Positions 45,251 to 54,696 of a stretch of 64,000 bases of DNA are shown piece by piece. The position numbers were made by a program, and so were the translations under genes. Under the pieces are notes generated by a model, which worked only from the letters and a program-made list of their open reading frames with translations, was not told the DNA's origin and searched no databases. Positions within the stretch are counted from its first letter, which is position 1; every line of letters begins with the position of its first letter. Source of the DNA: Ascochyta rabiei (taxonomy: Eukaryota > Ascomycota > Dothideomycetes > Pleosporales > Didymellaceae); NCBI RefSeq assembly GCF_004011695.2, contig NC_082408.1, forward strand, positions 2,155,501 to 2,219,500, given 5' to 3'.

Positions 45251-45696
45251 CCACAATTCCTCTATTCTTCCTTCTCCCCTGCGTGGTCTATAATGTGGTG
45301 GTTGGATCTTAGGGTGTGGTATAGTATAACACAATATAGTATAGTACAGTATAATGTAGTATAATGTAATAGGGTATAGTAGAGTATGTTGGAATAGGGT
45401 ATAGTAGAGTAGGTTAGAATAGAGTAATAAGCAGCCTATAGCTAATCCACGCTGTCTAGTATCTATTTCTCTACGCATTTACATCTTAGGGAGTAATATA
45501 GTAGAGTATAGTATAATATAGTATAATATGGTAGGATATAATACGGCATGGTATGGTACGTTGGAATAGGGTATCAAGCAGTCCACAGCTCATCTACGTC
45601 GTCTCCAGCATCCATCCATCTACACTTCCTCTCCTGTCTTTGCTTGGTCTTTGTCTTTCCGTCTCCAACACGTCTACACCCGAGTCTTGCTGCGAT
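45251..45696. other. Intergenic with TATAGTA-type low-complexity repeats
   Basis: Between about 45305 and 45555 runs of ATAGTATAATGTAGTA and GGGTATAGTAGAGTA repeat irregularly, including a near-duplicate TTGGAATAGGGTAT. The last 100 bases are the 3' flank of the acyltransferase gene. Confidence 0.5.
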
Positions 45697-47107
45697 CTAC
45701 TTCCAACGCACCACCTTCAGCACCATGGTGAGCGTCTTCCACAGCACGTTCAGCAACAGGCCGACGGCGGCGATGGGGACGAAGACGCGGACCCACTCCC
45801 AGCTCTTCGCGGGCCGCACCTCCGTCTCGATCCAGCCGGCGCCCTGCACCGTGTTGCCCGAGTCGTCGAGGCCGGTGGCGTCGTCGGCGGGGAAGCGGTT
45901 GTGCTCCCTGTAGTACTGCAGGAGGTCGTCCTTTTCTCTCCAGCGCGCGACGAGCCAGTGGTTGAAGACGGCTTCGTCGCCGAGAGGTATGTCGCGCGTG
46001 GCGAAGCGGCGCCAGTGCATGTTGACGCTCTTGGGAGGGCGGCCCTGGAAGTAGCTGCCGTAGAGTGAGAAGAGGTCCTGGCCGTATTGGCCGGCGGGGA
46101 CGCCCTCGTAGGCGAGCGTGCAGTCGTACATGTATTCGACTGTATCGCGCAGCTCCTGCAGACAGTACGACAGGCCGGTGGAGCGTGGGAGGAGGGCGTG
46201 GCGCAGGTCTGGGATGCCGTTCTTGTCGGCCCACTTGCTCGATGCCACGCGCCCGTTGGCGGACAGGTTGGTGCCCTCGGGGAAGATGAGCAGCCACATG
46301 GGATTCAGGCCTTTGGGGTTGGCGGCTGTGACGGCGGCGTCGTGACGGGCGCTGAGCTTCTTCAGGCGGTACTGGAAGCGCTCCTTGTCGGTGGCCCACT
46401 TGCGGGAGAGGAAGATGAAGCCGTAGAGCATCATGCCGGTGCCGAGGACGGGGATGTAGCGGATGGACTCTTTGAGGATGATGTACAGGTGGCCGTGCAT
46501 GGAGGAGGTGTAGGCGATCCACCAGAGGTAGACCCAGTCGGTGTAGATCTGTGGGCGGTCAGCGGGGGAGGGCGGTTGCGGACCGGGGTGGACCGGGGTG
46601 GACGGACCTGGTGGTTGGAGACGAGGACGATGCGCTCTGGGAAGTCGCACTCTATGCGGCCGTCGTCGGAGCTGCGGAGCTGGCCTCGCACGCTGGCGTC
46701 GCCGCTGACTCTCATCTTGACGGGGGCCCACCAGTAGGTCATGGTGGTGGTGACGATGCCAAAGTGCTGCTTGGTCATGGCCATCCAGGCGTAGAAGAGG
46801 TCCCTGCTGTAGTAGTAGAGCGGGAGGCCGATGGCCTGGGTGATGAAGATGCTGGCGGGCGTGTCAGCGGCATGGCGGGGCGGCAGCTGGCGTCGACGTA
46901 CGCGAAGATGCTGCTGGCGAAGTAGACGGCAAAGGCGCACATGCGCAGGAACTGCATGAGGGCGCCATGCTTGACCCTGCCCGCGGGGTGGTTGGAGTGG
47001 GCGCGCCCAGCCAGCTTAGGTCGGCCGTTGGAGTGCTTCTCTTGGGCGGGGACGGAAGGCGACGGATGGCGCTGCTTCAGCCCCGCGTGCGCCGTTGTCG
47101 TGTCCAT
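45697..47107 (-). CDS. Lysophospholipid acyltransferase (LPLAT/PlsC family, Cst26/LCLAT-like)
   Basis: Minus-strand exons 47107..46902, 46851..46608 and 46548..45697 give 433 residues. The PlsC acyltransferase signature is complete: HxxxxD at H149-D154 (NHQIYTDW, interrupted exactly by the second intron), and FPEGTN at 239-244. Hydrophobic segments at about residues 52-72, at the start of the catalytic region and at the C-terminus (VRVFVPIAAVGLLLNVLW) anchor it in the ER. The HYRRF-like region and NHQIYTDWVYLWW place it with the eukaryotic lysocardiolipin/lysophosphatidylinositol acyltransferase branch, which remodels phospholipid acyl chains using acyl-CoA. The exact substrate is uncertain. 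Divergent to the POS5 gene with about 500 bases between starts. Confidence 0.88.
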
Positions 47108-47611
47108 GGCCGGGGCAGTGGGAGTGGGAGTGGGAGCGGGCGTGGGCGTGGGAGTGGGAGCGGGCGCGGGAGTGGCAGCTGTCCGCTGGGCGTGCGGGAG
47201 GAAGAGGCCGGCGAGCGCAGGGTGTGCGCGTGCCGTGGTGGTAGGCGGTGGACGGATGTCGGCGGGCGAGATGTCGACGGGCGAGGCTCACGGCGTGCAG
47301 GGACAGCGGCTGGCCAGGGCGGGCATGTGACGCTGTCGACGCGCGCACGGCCATGACACCAGGCCCCACACCAGGCCCCACCTCACCCACGCGGGATCCG
47401 AGGACGGAGCTGGAGCGCGCCAAGGCCAGACCAGGGGAGCTTTGGCGGTCTGCGTGTGCGTGTGCGTGTGCGTCGGTCTGCGTGTCTGCGTGTGTCTGCG
47501 TGTCTGCGTCTGTGTGCGTCTGTGTGCGTCTGTGTGCGTCTGTGTGCGTCTGCCTGCGTCTGTCTGCCTCTCTGCGTCTGCGAGACACGTCGCCGCAAGG
47601 ATGAGCGCAAG
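47108..47611. promoter_or_regulatory. Divergent promoter region with TCTGCGTG minisatellite
   Basis: It lies between the acyltransferase and POS5 starts. GGGAGTGG/GGGCGTGG runs occupy 47118-47170 and a TGCGTGTCTGTGTGCGTC-type minisatellite occupies about 47450-47580, directly before the POS5 ATG. Open frames over the minisatellite are artefacts. Confidence 0.5.
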
Positions 47612-48916
47612 ATGAACCGCACCGTGCCCGCCCACCACCGCGTCCGGCCGTGGCGGCGTCATGGTTGTGTTTTGTGCGCGCGACCGCTGTCCACCACGCC
47701 GCGCCGTCTCGACATCAGGCCCGTCGCCCAGCTCCCCCCGCGCACCACGCCCGCGTACGTCCAGTCGCCGACCAACACGCTGCTCAGCCTGCAGTGGCCC
47801 TCGCCGCCGCGCAACGTCCTCATCACCAAGAAGAAGCGCGCCCCCCACATCACCGCCTCGCTCCTCGAGTTCGCCGCCCACATCCACTCCACCTACCCCG
47901 GCATCAACGTCATCCTCGACCGCGCCTCGGCCGTCGAGGTCCACGCCCAGCTCGCCTTCCCCGTCTACGCCTTCGATGGCGCCGTGCCTGACCTGTCCGA
48001 CCGGACCGACCTGGTCTGCACCCTCGGCGGCGACGGCACCCTGCTGCGCGCGAGCAGCCTCTTCAGCCACGTCGAGAGCGTCCCGCCCGTGCTGAGCTTC
48101 GCCATGGGCACCCTCGGCTTCCTCGGCGAGTGGAAGTTCCACGAGTACAAGCGCGCCTTCCGCGAAATGTACATGAGCGCCGCCCCCGACACGTGCGCCG
48201 CCCTGTCCACCTCGCTCGCCCCCCCCGCCCCGCCCACCTCGCCAGACGCTCCCCTCGACCCCCCGCTCTCCTACGCAGACATCCGCGGCAAGGCCATGGG
48301 CCCGCACCGCACCGCCAGGGTCCTGCTGCGCAACCGCCTCAAGGTCGGCATCTTCGCCCCGGACGGCTCCCGAATCGGCGGCTCCGGCGACAACTACGCC
48401 CTCAACGAAGTCACCCTCCACCGCGGCTCCAGCCCCCACCTCAAGATCATCGACGTCTACATCAACAACCGCTTCCTCACAGAGGCCGTCGCCGACGGCA
48501 TGATCATCAGCTCCCCCACCGGCAGCACCGCCTACAGCCTCTCCAGCGGCGGCAGCATCGTCCACCCCCTCGTCCCCTCGCTGCTCCTCACCCCCATCTG
48601 TCCGCGCTCGCTCTCCTTCCGGCCGCTCGTCCTGCCCGCAGAGACCCCCATCACCCTGCGCCTCGGCGACAAGAACAGGGGCAAGCAGGTCGAGGTCAGC
48701 ATCGACGGCAACACCGTCACAGAGGGTCTGGGCTCTGGCATGGAGGTCCGCGTCATGGGCGAAGACGTGCGCACCAACACAGGAGAGTGGCATGGCGGCG
48801 TCCCTTGCATTGTGCGCGCCACCGCGGGGAGGGAGGACCAGACCGAGGACCACTGGGTCGGAGGCTTGAACGCACTGCTGAAATTCAACTATCCCTTTGG
48901 AGACCAGGATCCTTGA
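47612..48916 (+). CDS. POS5: Mitochondrial NAD(H) kinase (Pos5-like)
   Basis: NAD kinases phosphorylate NAD(H) with ATP to make NADP(H); the Pos5 group supplies NADPH in mitochondria for antioxidant defence and Fe-S/arginine pathways. The intronless frame gives 434 residues from the first suitable ATG at 47612. The Arg-rich, acid-free N-terminus (RPWRRHGCVLCARPLSTTPRR) is a typical mitochondrial presequence. The kinase domain carries GGDGTLL at about 139-145, the SFAMGTLGFLGEW segment, DNYALNEVTLHRG with the conserved NE pair, and SSPTGSTAYSLSSGG. Length matches yeast Pos5 (414). GC content in this gene is markedly high, which creates the long antisense frames seen opposite to it. Confidence 0.93.
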   Translation: MNRTVPAHHRVRPWRRHGCVLCARPLSTTPRRLDIRPVAQLPPRTTPAYVQSPTNTLLSLQWPSPPRNVLITKKKRAPHITASLLEFAAHIHSTYPGINVILDRASAVEVHAQLAFPVYAFDGAVPDLSDRTDLVCTLGGDGTLLRASSLFSHVESVPPVLSFAMGTLGFLGEWKFHEYKRAFREMYMSAAPDTCAALSTSLAPPAPPTSPDAPLDPPLSYADIRGKAMGPHRTARVLLRNRLKVGIFAPDGSRIGGSGDNYALNEVTLHRGSSPHLKIIDVYINNRFLTEAVADGMIISSPTGSTAYSLSSGGSIVHPLVPSLLLTPICPRSLSFRPLVLPAETPITLRLGDKNRGKQVEVSIDGNTVTEGLGSGMEVRVMGEDVRTNTGEWHGGVPCIVRATAGREDQTEDHWVGGLNALLKFNYPFGDQDP

Positions 48917-49133
48917 TCATCACCACGCCGCCCCCTGCTGTCTTGGGTGATGTAATATACAAATCTGTACCATCTGCAGCACGGCACACCTCTTCCACCA
49001 CTGTCGCTGCCATGGATTGCTCTTTCCTTTACGATGCTCACGCCTAGGATACGCTCCTACCTCCCTTCCTCCTCAACTTGCAAGAGCACTCGCGCCAGAG
49101 GGTTAAAACGTCTACTCGACCACGTCTTCTCTA

Positions 49134-49228
<95 letters not shown>

Positions 49229-49288
49229 CGCATCAGCTCACACTGTGGGCCTTACGCTGCATCCATTCACTCGTCTGTCACTGCCATT
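48917..49288. repeat. Intergenic with (ATC)n trinucleotide repeat
   Basis: An uninterrupted ATC run of about 93 bases covers roughly 49135-49228, in the presumed 5' leader of the following gene. Read in the gene's own frame it would encode poly-Ser. Confidence 0.8.
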
Positions 49289-50131
49289 ATGCATTCCTGC
49301 ATCACGACTCTCCTCTTCCTCCTTGCCACCCTGTCATCAGCATTACTCGCCCCGTCCCAAGACCTTTCAACCCTCCTGCCACCCTCGCCGCCTACGCACC
49401 AACCCTCCACCTGCCTCACACGGTACTCCAACTACTGGGACGCGACAGAAAACTTTGTCCTCTTCAACTCGCCCAACGAAACTCACTTCGCCTTCACCCT
49501 TGTCACCAAGTACCTGAAGTTCTACCCCAAGACACTCACCCAATGGCTGGACGTCAGCGGCTTTCAGGTCGTGAACGCATCTACCATACCGGACTCGGAG
49601 CTCTGCGGCTGGCTGAGCGCTGCTTCTGTTGAGATGAACGGCAGGCTTCGTGGCACCGTGGGCTACAAGTACAGCGGCAATGCCTCGCTGCGGACCATAA
49701 CCCCCAGGCACCACATCTACAACCACATGAACACGCGGCCCAGCGATCAGACTTTGCGCACAATCACAGCCATACTGCGCGCCAACGCACCCGACGCCGA
49801 CACCTACTACTCCATGACGCTACTCCTCGGCTCAGCATGCGGCATCCTCGGTTTCGTCGTGTTCTCCTATGGCCTGGTCCTCACCCTCGAGCTGAACAAG
49901 CGAATGAGAGCAGCCCCGACCGACGTCGAGGATATCGAGCTCGATCAGATCAAGGTGCACGACCTGTCTGGCGCGGGAATGCAGCGGATGAACGCTGATC
50001 CTGAGACGGATGGACCGAAGTGTACCATCGAGATCACAACCCCTGCTGTTGCTGGCGCGGATACGTCGTCTTCCAAGACCAGCGCGGCTGATCCTCCGCC
50101 CATTTACTCCCTCGATGGTGTCGGCCGCTAG
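49289..50131 (+). CDS. Unrecognised single-pass membrane protein with signal peptide
   Basis: A 280-residue protein I do not recognise. The ATG at 49289 begins a clear signal peptide (about residues 1-19, MHSCITTLLFLLATLSSAL); the frame is open further upstream through the ATC repeat, but starting there would bury the signal behind a poly-Ser tract. The lumenal or extracellular part (about 20-165) has two or three cysteines and three sequons. A strong transmembrane helix (about 171-194, SMTLLLGSACGILGFVVFSYG) leads to an acidic cytosolic tail of about 85 residues. Architecture resembles type I membrane proteins of fungal surfaces. No introns are apparent. A 23-base tandem repeat lies 100 bases after the stop. 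Confidence 0.7.
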   Translation: MHSCITTLLFLLATLSSALLAPSQDLSTLLPPSPPTHQPSTCLTRYSNYWDATENFVLFNSPNETHFAFTLVTKYLKFYPKTLTQWLDVSGFQVVNASTIPDSELCGWLSAASVEMNGRLRGTVGYKYSGNASLRTITPRHHIYNHMNTRPSDQTLRTITAILRANAPDADTYYSMTLLLGSACGILGFVVFSYGLVLTLELNKRMRAAPTDVEDIELDQIKVHDLSGAGMQRMNADPETDGPKCTIEITTPAVAGADTSSSKTSAADPPPIYSLDGVGR

Positions 50132-50521
50132 CCTTTGCGGTGAGGTGGTCTTGTTTTTCTTGGGCTCTGAAGTTTGTCTCCCGCCTTCTTGTTGCGTATT
50201 TGGTCTTTGTAGTTTTGAATGCATTTTGATACCCATTCAATTTGAATCCAAGTCCCAAGCGAAGACTTTACCAAGTTCCAAGCGAAGACTTAACCAAGTT
50301 CCAAGCGAAGACATAACCAAGTCCCAAGCGAAGACTTTACCAAGTCTCAAAGCGAAACCTTCACCAAATCCCAAAGCTACGTGATACGCAGATACCTTCC
50401 TGAGTATACAAATCAGAGGGCGAGAGCCGGTGCCGGATGGGCTAGGACAAGCTGAACACGGCGATGGCGACGGTAGATGGGGCCTCATGAAGACACAACA
50501 ACACGTCCCTCATGTAATGCG
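50132..50521. other. Intergenic with a 23-base tandem repeat
   Basis: Between the convergent orphan gene and the phosphatase gene. The only notable element is the repeat listed separately. Confidence 0.4.
50246..50370. repeat. 23-base tandem repeat, about five units
   Basis: Units of the form ACCAAGTTCCAAGCGAAGAC plus three bases repeat head to tail with single-base changes; the last unit is degenerate. Confidence 0.85.
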
Positions 50522-51169
50522 TCAGAGAGCACTCGAATCTTCTCCAGCTTGTGGCACATCGGCGGGTATCAGCACCGTTGGTCCATAGTCAAAGGGCTCC
50601 ACTATGGCTGAATGCTCTACACGCGCACTCTCCTCTTCTGTACCCAATCGATAAGCTCGCGTCTCGCAGACATCAAAGCGACTCCCCTGGACGAGAAACT
50701 CGATGAACCCTCGATGCGTAACGAGCACGATATTGCGATGCTCCTTCGACAGCTCCTTCAGCCGCCTGCGAACGCTCTCCGCACGCGCAGTCGCACCTGC
50801 CATGGTGTGAGGCGGATACTCCCACTCGCTCGCACAGTCTGCGAAATCGAGCTGCGGGAACTTGGCAGAGATGGCTTCTCGAGACAGGCCTTTGTTGCAC
50901 TCGGCCTCGTAGGTTTCGCGCAGGTCGGGCCAGATCTGCACGTCCACTGGGAGCGGAGTCGTGCTGAAGACGGCAGGGAACATGTTCATCGCAGTCTGGA
51001 TCGTGCGGGTCATGGGCGAGATGATGATCAGGTCAGGTGCTGCGGGGATCTCGATGAGCCTCGTGGCTTCTTGCCCGGAGCTTGTCAAGGGAGGGTCGCG
51101 GTGAGGGTAGCCACGCTCGACGTTGTGGAGAGACTGCCCGTGCCGTACGATGTGTACCAGAGGCTCCAT
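50522..51169 (-). CDS. Histidine phosphatase (phosphoglycerate mutase-like) superfamily protein
   Basis: An intronless 215-residue protein with the histidine-phosphatase signature HIVRHGQSLHN at residues 6-16 (phospho-accepting H10), PLTSSGQEAT, the second catalytic region SPMTRTIQTA (with R54) and VTHRGF near residue 150 (the second catalytic His). This is the architecture of small cytosolic phosphomutase-like phosphatases widespread in fungi (similar to yeast YKL128c/Pmu1), not of the glycolytic mutase. The substrate is unknown. It is divergent to the alpha/beta hydrolase gene with 205 bases between start codons. Confidence 0.88.
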   Translation of the reverse strand: MEPLVHIVRHGQSLHNVERGYPHRDPPLTSSGQEATRLIEIPAAPDLIIISPMTRTIQTAMNMFPAVFSTTPLPVDVQIWPDLRETYEAECNKGLSREAISAKFPQLDFADCASEWEYPPHTMAGATARAESVRRRLKELSKEHRNIVLVTHRGFIEFLVQGSRFDVCETRAYRLGTEEESARVEHSAIVEPFDYGPTVLIPADVPQAGEDSSAL

Positions 51170-51374
51170 GGTGGGCCGTATACTCTCTGCGACTGTATCA
51201 CAGGTTCGATGGCGTTACGAGCCCGCATGCCATGTATACGATAGATTAAGGTTAAGGTTGTGGGTCCTTTACCCCCTGCATAGATCACAAGCGCGATGAC
51301 GTTTCGCTTATCGCGCTACCCAGAAAAAAAAAGGTTCCGTCCCGCGATGTCGGAAGAGCCCCAACAAACACACG

Positions 51375-52376
51375 ATGCTACACCGCAGTCTACGGCCGCT
51401 GTGCACGCCCTTTCAGCTTCCCAGGCGCGCGGCCCAGGTGCAAGTGGGCAGCGCGAATCCATTGCCGGCATGGTCGCGCTCATTCCACGCCTCTTCCCGC
51501 CTGCGGGTCGTCGATCTTGCGTACAAACTCCACGACAACAACGGAAAGGCAAAGGGTGACCCAATCGTGATGATTCATGGCCTGTTCGGCAGCAAGAGGA
51601 ACAACCAGAGCGTTGCCAAGTAGGTGGCGACCCTGCTGCTCCTGCGAGGCCCTCACTGACCTCCCACCAGTGTCTTTGCGCGCCATCTGTCCCGCCCCGT
51701 CTATGCCATCGACACACGCAACCACGGCGACTCCCCGCACCACAAGACACACAACTACATCGCCCTCGCCGAAGACGTCGAAGCCTTCCTACAGAAACAC
51801 AACCTGAAGAACTCGACCCTGATCGGGCACTCGATGGGCGCGAAGACCGTCATGGCAATGGCGCTGCGCAACCCCTCGTGCTGCGCGAACATCATCCCCG
51901 TAGACAACGCGCCCGTCGACGCAGCCCTATCCTCTGACTTCCCCAAGTACGCCGAGGGCATGAAGAAAGTGGCCGAAGGCGCGCCCAAGAGCCAAAAGGC
52001 CGCCGACCAACTCATGCAGCCCTACGCCCCCGCGCTGCCCGTCCGACAGTTCCTGCTCTCCAACCTCGTGCGCCCCGCGCCGGGTGAGCCGATGCAGTGG
52101 CGCATCCCGATCCAGGTGCTCGGCAAGTCGCTGGACAACATGGCCGACTTCCCCTTCACGGACCCGGACCAGCACTGCTTCAGCAAGCGCGCGCTGTTTA
52201 TCCGCGGCACGAAAAGTCGCTATGTCACCGATGAGGCGCTGCCGGTCATTGGACGCTTCTTCCCCCGCTTCGAGCTCGTGGATCTCGATTGTGGACATTG
52301 GGTTATCAGCGAGAAGCCGGACGAGTTCATCAAGGCGGTTGTGGACTTCCTGAGCGAAGAAGAGCAGTCATCCTGA
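51375..52376 (+). CDS. Mitochondrial alpha/beta hydrolase (ABHD11/Imo32-like)
   Basis: Exons 51375..51619 and 51671..52376 give 316 residues. The Arg/Ser-rich N-terminus (MLHRSLRPL ... SRSFHASSRLR) is a mitochondrial presequence. The alpha/beta hydrolase core shows the oxyanion-hole MIHGLFGSKRN, AIDTRNHGDSPH, the nucleophile elbow GHSMGAK with S136, and DCGHWV with the catalytic histidine near the C-terminus. This order and the RNHG(D/R)SPH motif are those of the ABHD11/Imo32/ethanol acetyltransferase-like group in mitochondria; members are esterases or acyl-transferring enzymes of uncertain physiological substrate. The splice junction restores VAKNVFARHL. Confidence 0.9.
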
Positions 52377-53902
52377 GTGCTGTTGTTGTGTGGTGGTTTG
52401 TTTTTAATCTTTTTTTTTTTTGGAGTATCGAGGACGCGTTCATGTAGATGAGACTGGTCCATTCATACCCCTAGATTTCATAGCACGTATACACTCCAGA
52501 AAGGACTCCGACGGTGAGTGCACAGTAGTAATAAGTCGCTCTTCGTCCTCGTTTACTTGTTCGAGGCACGTCTTTTCCTCTGCGATTGCGTTTCCTAGCC
52601 GGCATGCATCCAACAATCACTCTTGCTTGTCATCCAACGACGAATTACGAGCGCTAGATAGGTATCCAGAGTCGCCGGCGGCTAACGACCGTTCAACTCT
52701 TGCGCTAGACGGAGCTGAAGGTCTGGTTCAATGGGACGTGGGACGAGCGCAGCGCGTTTTTGTCGTGTTTGAACGCGCGAGCCTGTTACTGCGATGGTCC
52801 ATACGAGCTTGCCATGCTTGGACGTACAAGAGAATTGCAGGCCGATGATCTATATACGCTTACCGCGTTTGATCGTGCGAGAGCATCACCAATCGATGGT
52901 TCGCGTGAGCTTGTCCTCCTTGAACTGGCGAGAGGATTGCCGGCCGACGGTCCGTTCCAGCGCGTCGAGCTTGGAGGAAAGTGAATCCGTAGTCCACGTG
53001 AACTCTTCATCACTGGTCGTACGAGATGGTGTCCAGTCGCCACTTCATGCGAATAATCGGCTTCCGGCGTCAGGGATGGTTGGAGGTGAAAATGAGTCTC
53101 GATCGAAAAGATACTGGCATCCGTCCTAAAGTGCACGTCTGCAGACGCCACACATGCACAACCGACAAAGCAAAGCTGTGCGCCGGCGGCACATTGACGA
53201 TAAACCTGGGCTGGGTCCAACACGAGTGCGCTAGGCCAAGAGCATCCGGACCAACACTTGGCCAAAGCAGATTCGTGCGCAAGCTACAATCTGTGCGTGA
53301 ATGCCGCACGTGTAGCTGACGATGAGAATTCACGCACGTATACCGTGAGATGGATCTGTCCCTATACCGCCAAAGCCATGCCTGCGATCGCTCCGTTGCA
53401 TGACCGATCATTCCGCGGAGTGTCCGATTCGAGCGTCTAGTAAAGATAACCTTTCTTTGACAAAAGTCATTAAAGCCACGATCGATGGCAAGGATACGGC
53501 TACATTTGCGAGTTAATCTTTGATCGGTATGGAGAATGTGCCTGACATCCCGCATTTGTAGCCAACACGAGAGTTATGCATGATGCGCGTTCCTAGCACG
53601 CATGAGAACAGATGCGCCACCATTGTTGATGGCTTTGTTTCGCTCACCGGTACGCCTGACGCTTCTGAACTGAGCACAGGAAGGATGGCCAATCGATCTG
53701 GCTGTCTGAGATGACTTGCATTGATGGGATGTTACCGAGATATGCGCGGTGCCCGCTTCAACTACGGCAATTTCGTAGAGAAACAGCTTCTAGGTAGAGG
53801 CTACGGACTATAATATCCCTTGCAGTACATCACTTGTCCATCATATCAAAACACTTTCTCCACTACTCTCTGTCACATACACCTCTACAGAACCTGAATA
53901 TC
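52377..53902. other. Intergenic, 1.5 kb, mostly a decayed 50-base minisatellite
   Basis: No supported protein gene. A T11 run lies near 52410. The main content is the degenerate repeat listed separately. Open frames here are short and conflicting. Confidence 0.5.
52600..53045. repeat. Degenerate minisatellite with about 50-base period
   Basis: Segments at 52796, 52846 and 52896 align base for base (for example GAGCTTGCCATGCTTGGACG against GAGCTTGTCCTCCTTGAACT, and GAATTGCAGGCCGAT against GATTGCCGGCCGAC), and weaker units flank them. TTTGAACGCGCGAG at 52768 and TTTGATCGTGCGAG at 52868 show the same pattern two periods apart. Confidence 0.65.
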
Positions 53903-54076
53903 ATGGTGTGTTTTCCTCTGCAACTCCATAGATTCGTTCGCCTGATACCACAGAAGTCAAGCGGCTCCAAGAGCGAGTATGCAGCATGCACAACTTTTGG
54001 CTGCGACGGTCAGGACATTCGAAGAGGCGATCAATGCCCTAAATGTGGCGCAACCCGTCCCCACAACGACGACTAG
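53903..54076 (+). CDS. Possible 41-residue zinc-ribbon-like peptide
   Basis: The ATG at 53903 is followed immediately by a 48-base GTGTGT...ACAG segment; removing it joins ATG to AAGTCAAGC and gives a 41-residue peptide (53903..53905 plus 53954..54076). It contains CTTFGCDGQ and, 10 residues on, DQCPKCGATRP, two Cys pairs arranged as in small zinc ribbons. Without splicing, the same frame starts at 53834 and gives 80 residues with an unremarkable N-terminus. A TATA-like sequence (CTATAATATCC, about 53808) and CT-rich leader precede it. I have a general impression of similar tiny fungal proteins but cannot name a family. The gene stands alone in a 2 kb gap. Confidence 0.5.
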   Translation: MVCFPLQLHRFVRLIPQKSSGSKSEYAACTTFGCDGQDIRRGDQCPKCGATRPHNDD

Positions 54077-54696
54077 ACAAATCACTCTCAAGCTGTCTTT
54101 AAATTAGCAAGGAAACTTAGGACGAAGCTCACTCGCAACTTCTATCGGTCTCTTCGTGGGTAGTAAAGATGTCACAGGATATGTAGATAAGGCCATATAT
54201 TCGCTCATTTGCATTCATCGCATCGACCCATCATATGGCTCCTCACTAGCAACCACATCATACCATATTGCTTGCCGTATATGCCAGTGTTTTGTACTAC
54301 ACTTCCACTCATATCCTCAGTCTTGAGTCTGCCGACCCATAGCAATATTGACGATAATCACAATCATGATTAAGCTACCTGTTGATCAATGTCATAGTCG
54401 ACGTGGTGCACTGTTCATTCTCTACTAGGCGTGCTAGATTGTTAATGCCACATAAAGGTCATTGAGCGCCTTTGACAGTCATGAGGGTTTGGTGACAGAG
54501 CATATTCTACACTCAGCAGGCACTGTATTCCAGAGGCGTCAAGAATTCGGGAATCTCGGACCGCTGTAACATCTTGCAATTGCTCGTAATTATGTTTGCG
54601 TGTTCGTCATGTCATTCTACCAAGTCCTGAAGGTCATTCGACAGCGCCGAAAAGCTGCAAGCATACGCTAAGTGCAGTACAGATAAGTATATCAAA
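54077..54696. other. Intergenic, 620 bases
   Basis: Moderately AT-rich, without a supported feature. Confidence 0.4.

Noticed and set aside
47288..48853. Antisense open frame of 521 codons opposite POS5
   Set aside because: GC-rich shadow; its N-terminal half is Ala/Gly/Asp-rich and its end runs through the CTGTGTGCG minisatellite.
49034..49288. Upstream extension of the orphan membrane protein through a poly-Ser tract
   Set aside because: It would place about 85 residues including 30 serines ahead of a good signal peptide; the ATG at 49289 is a better start.
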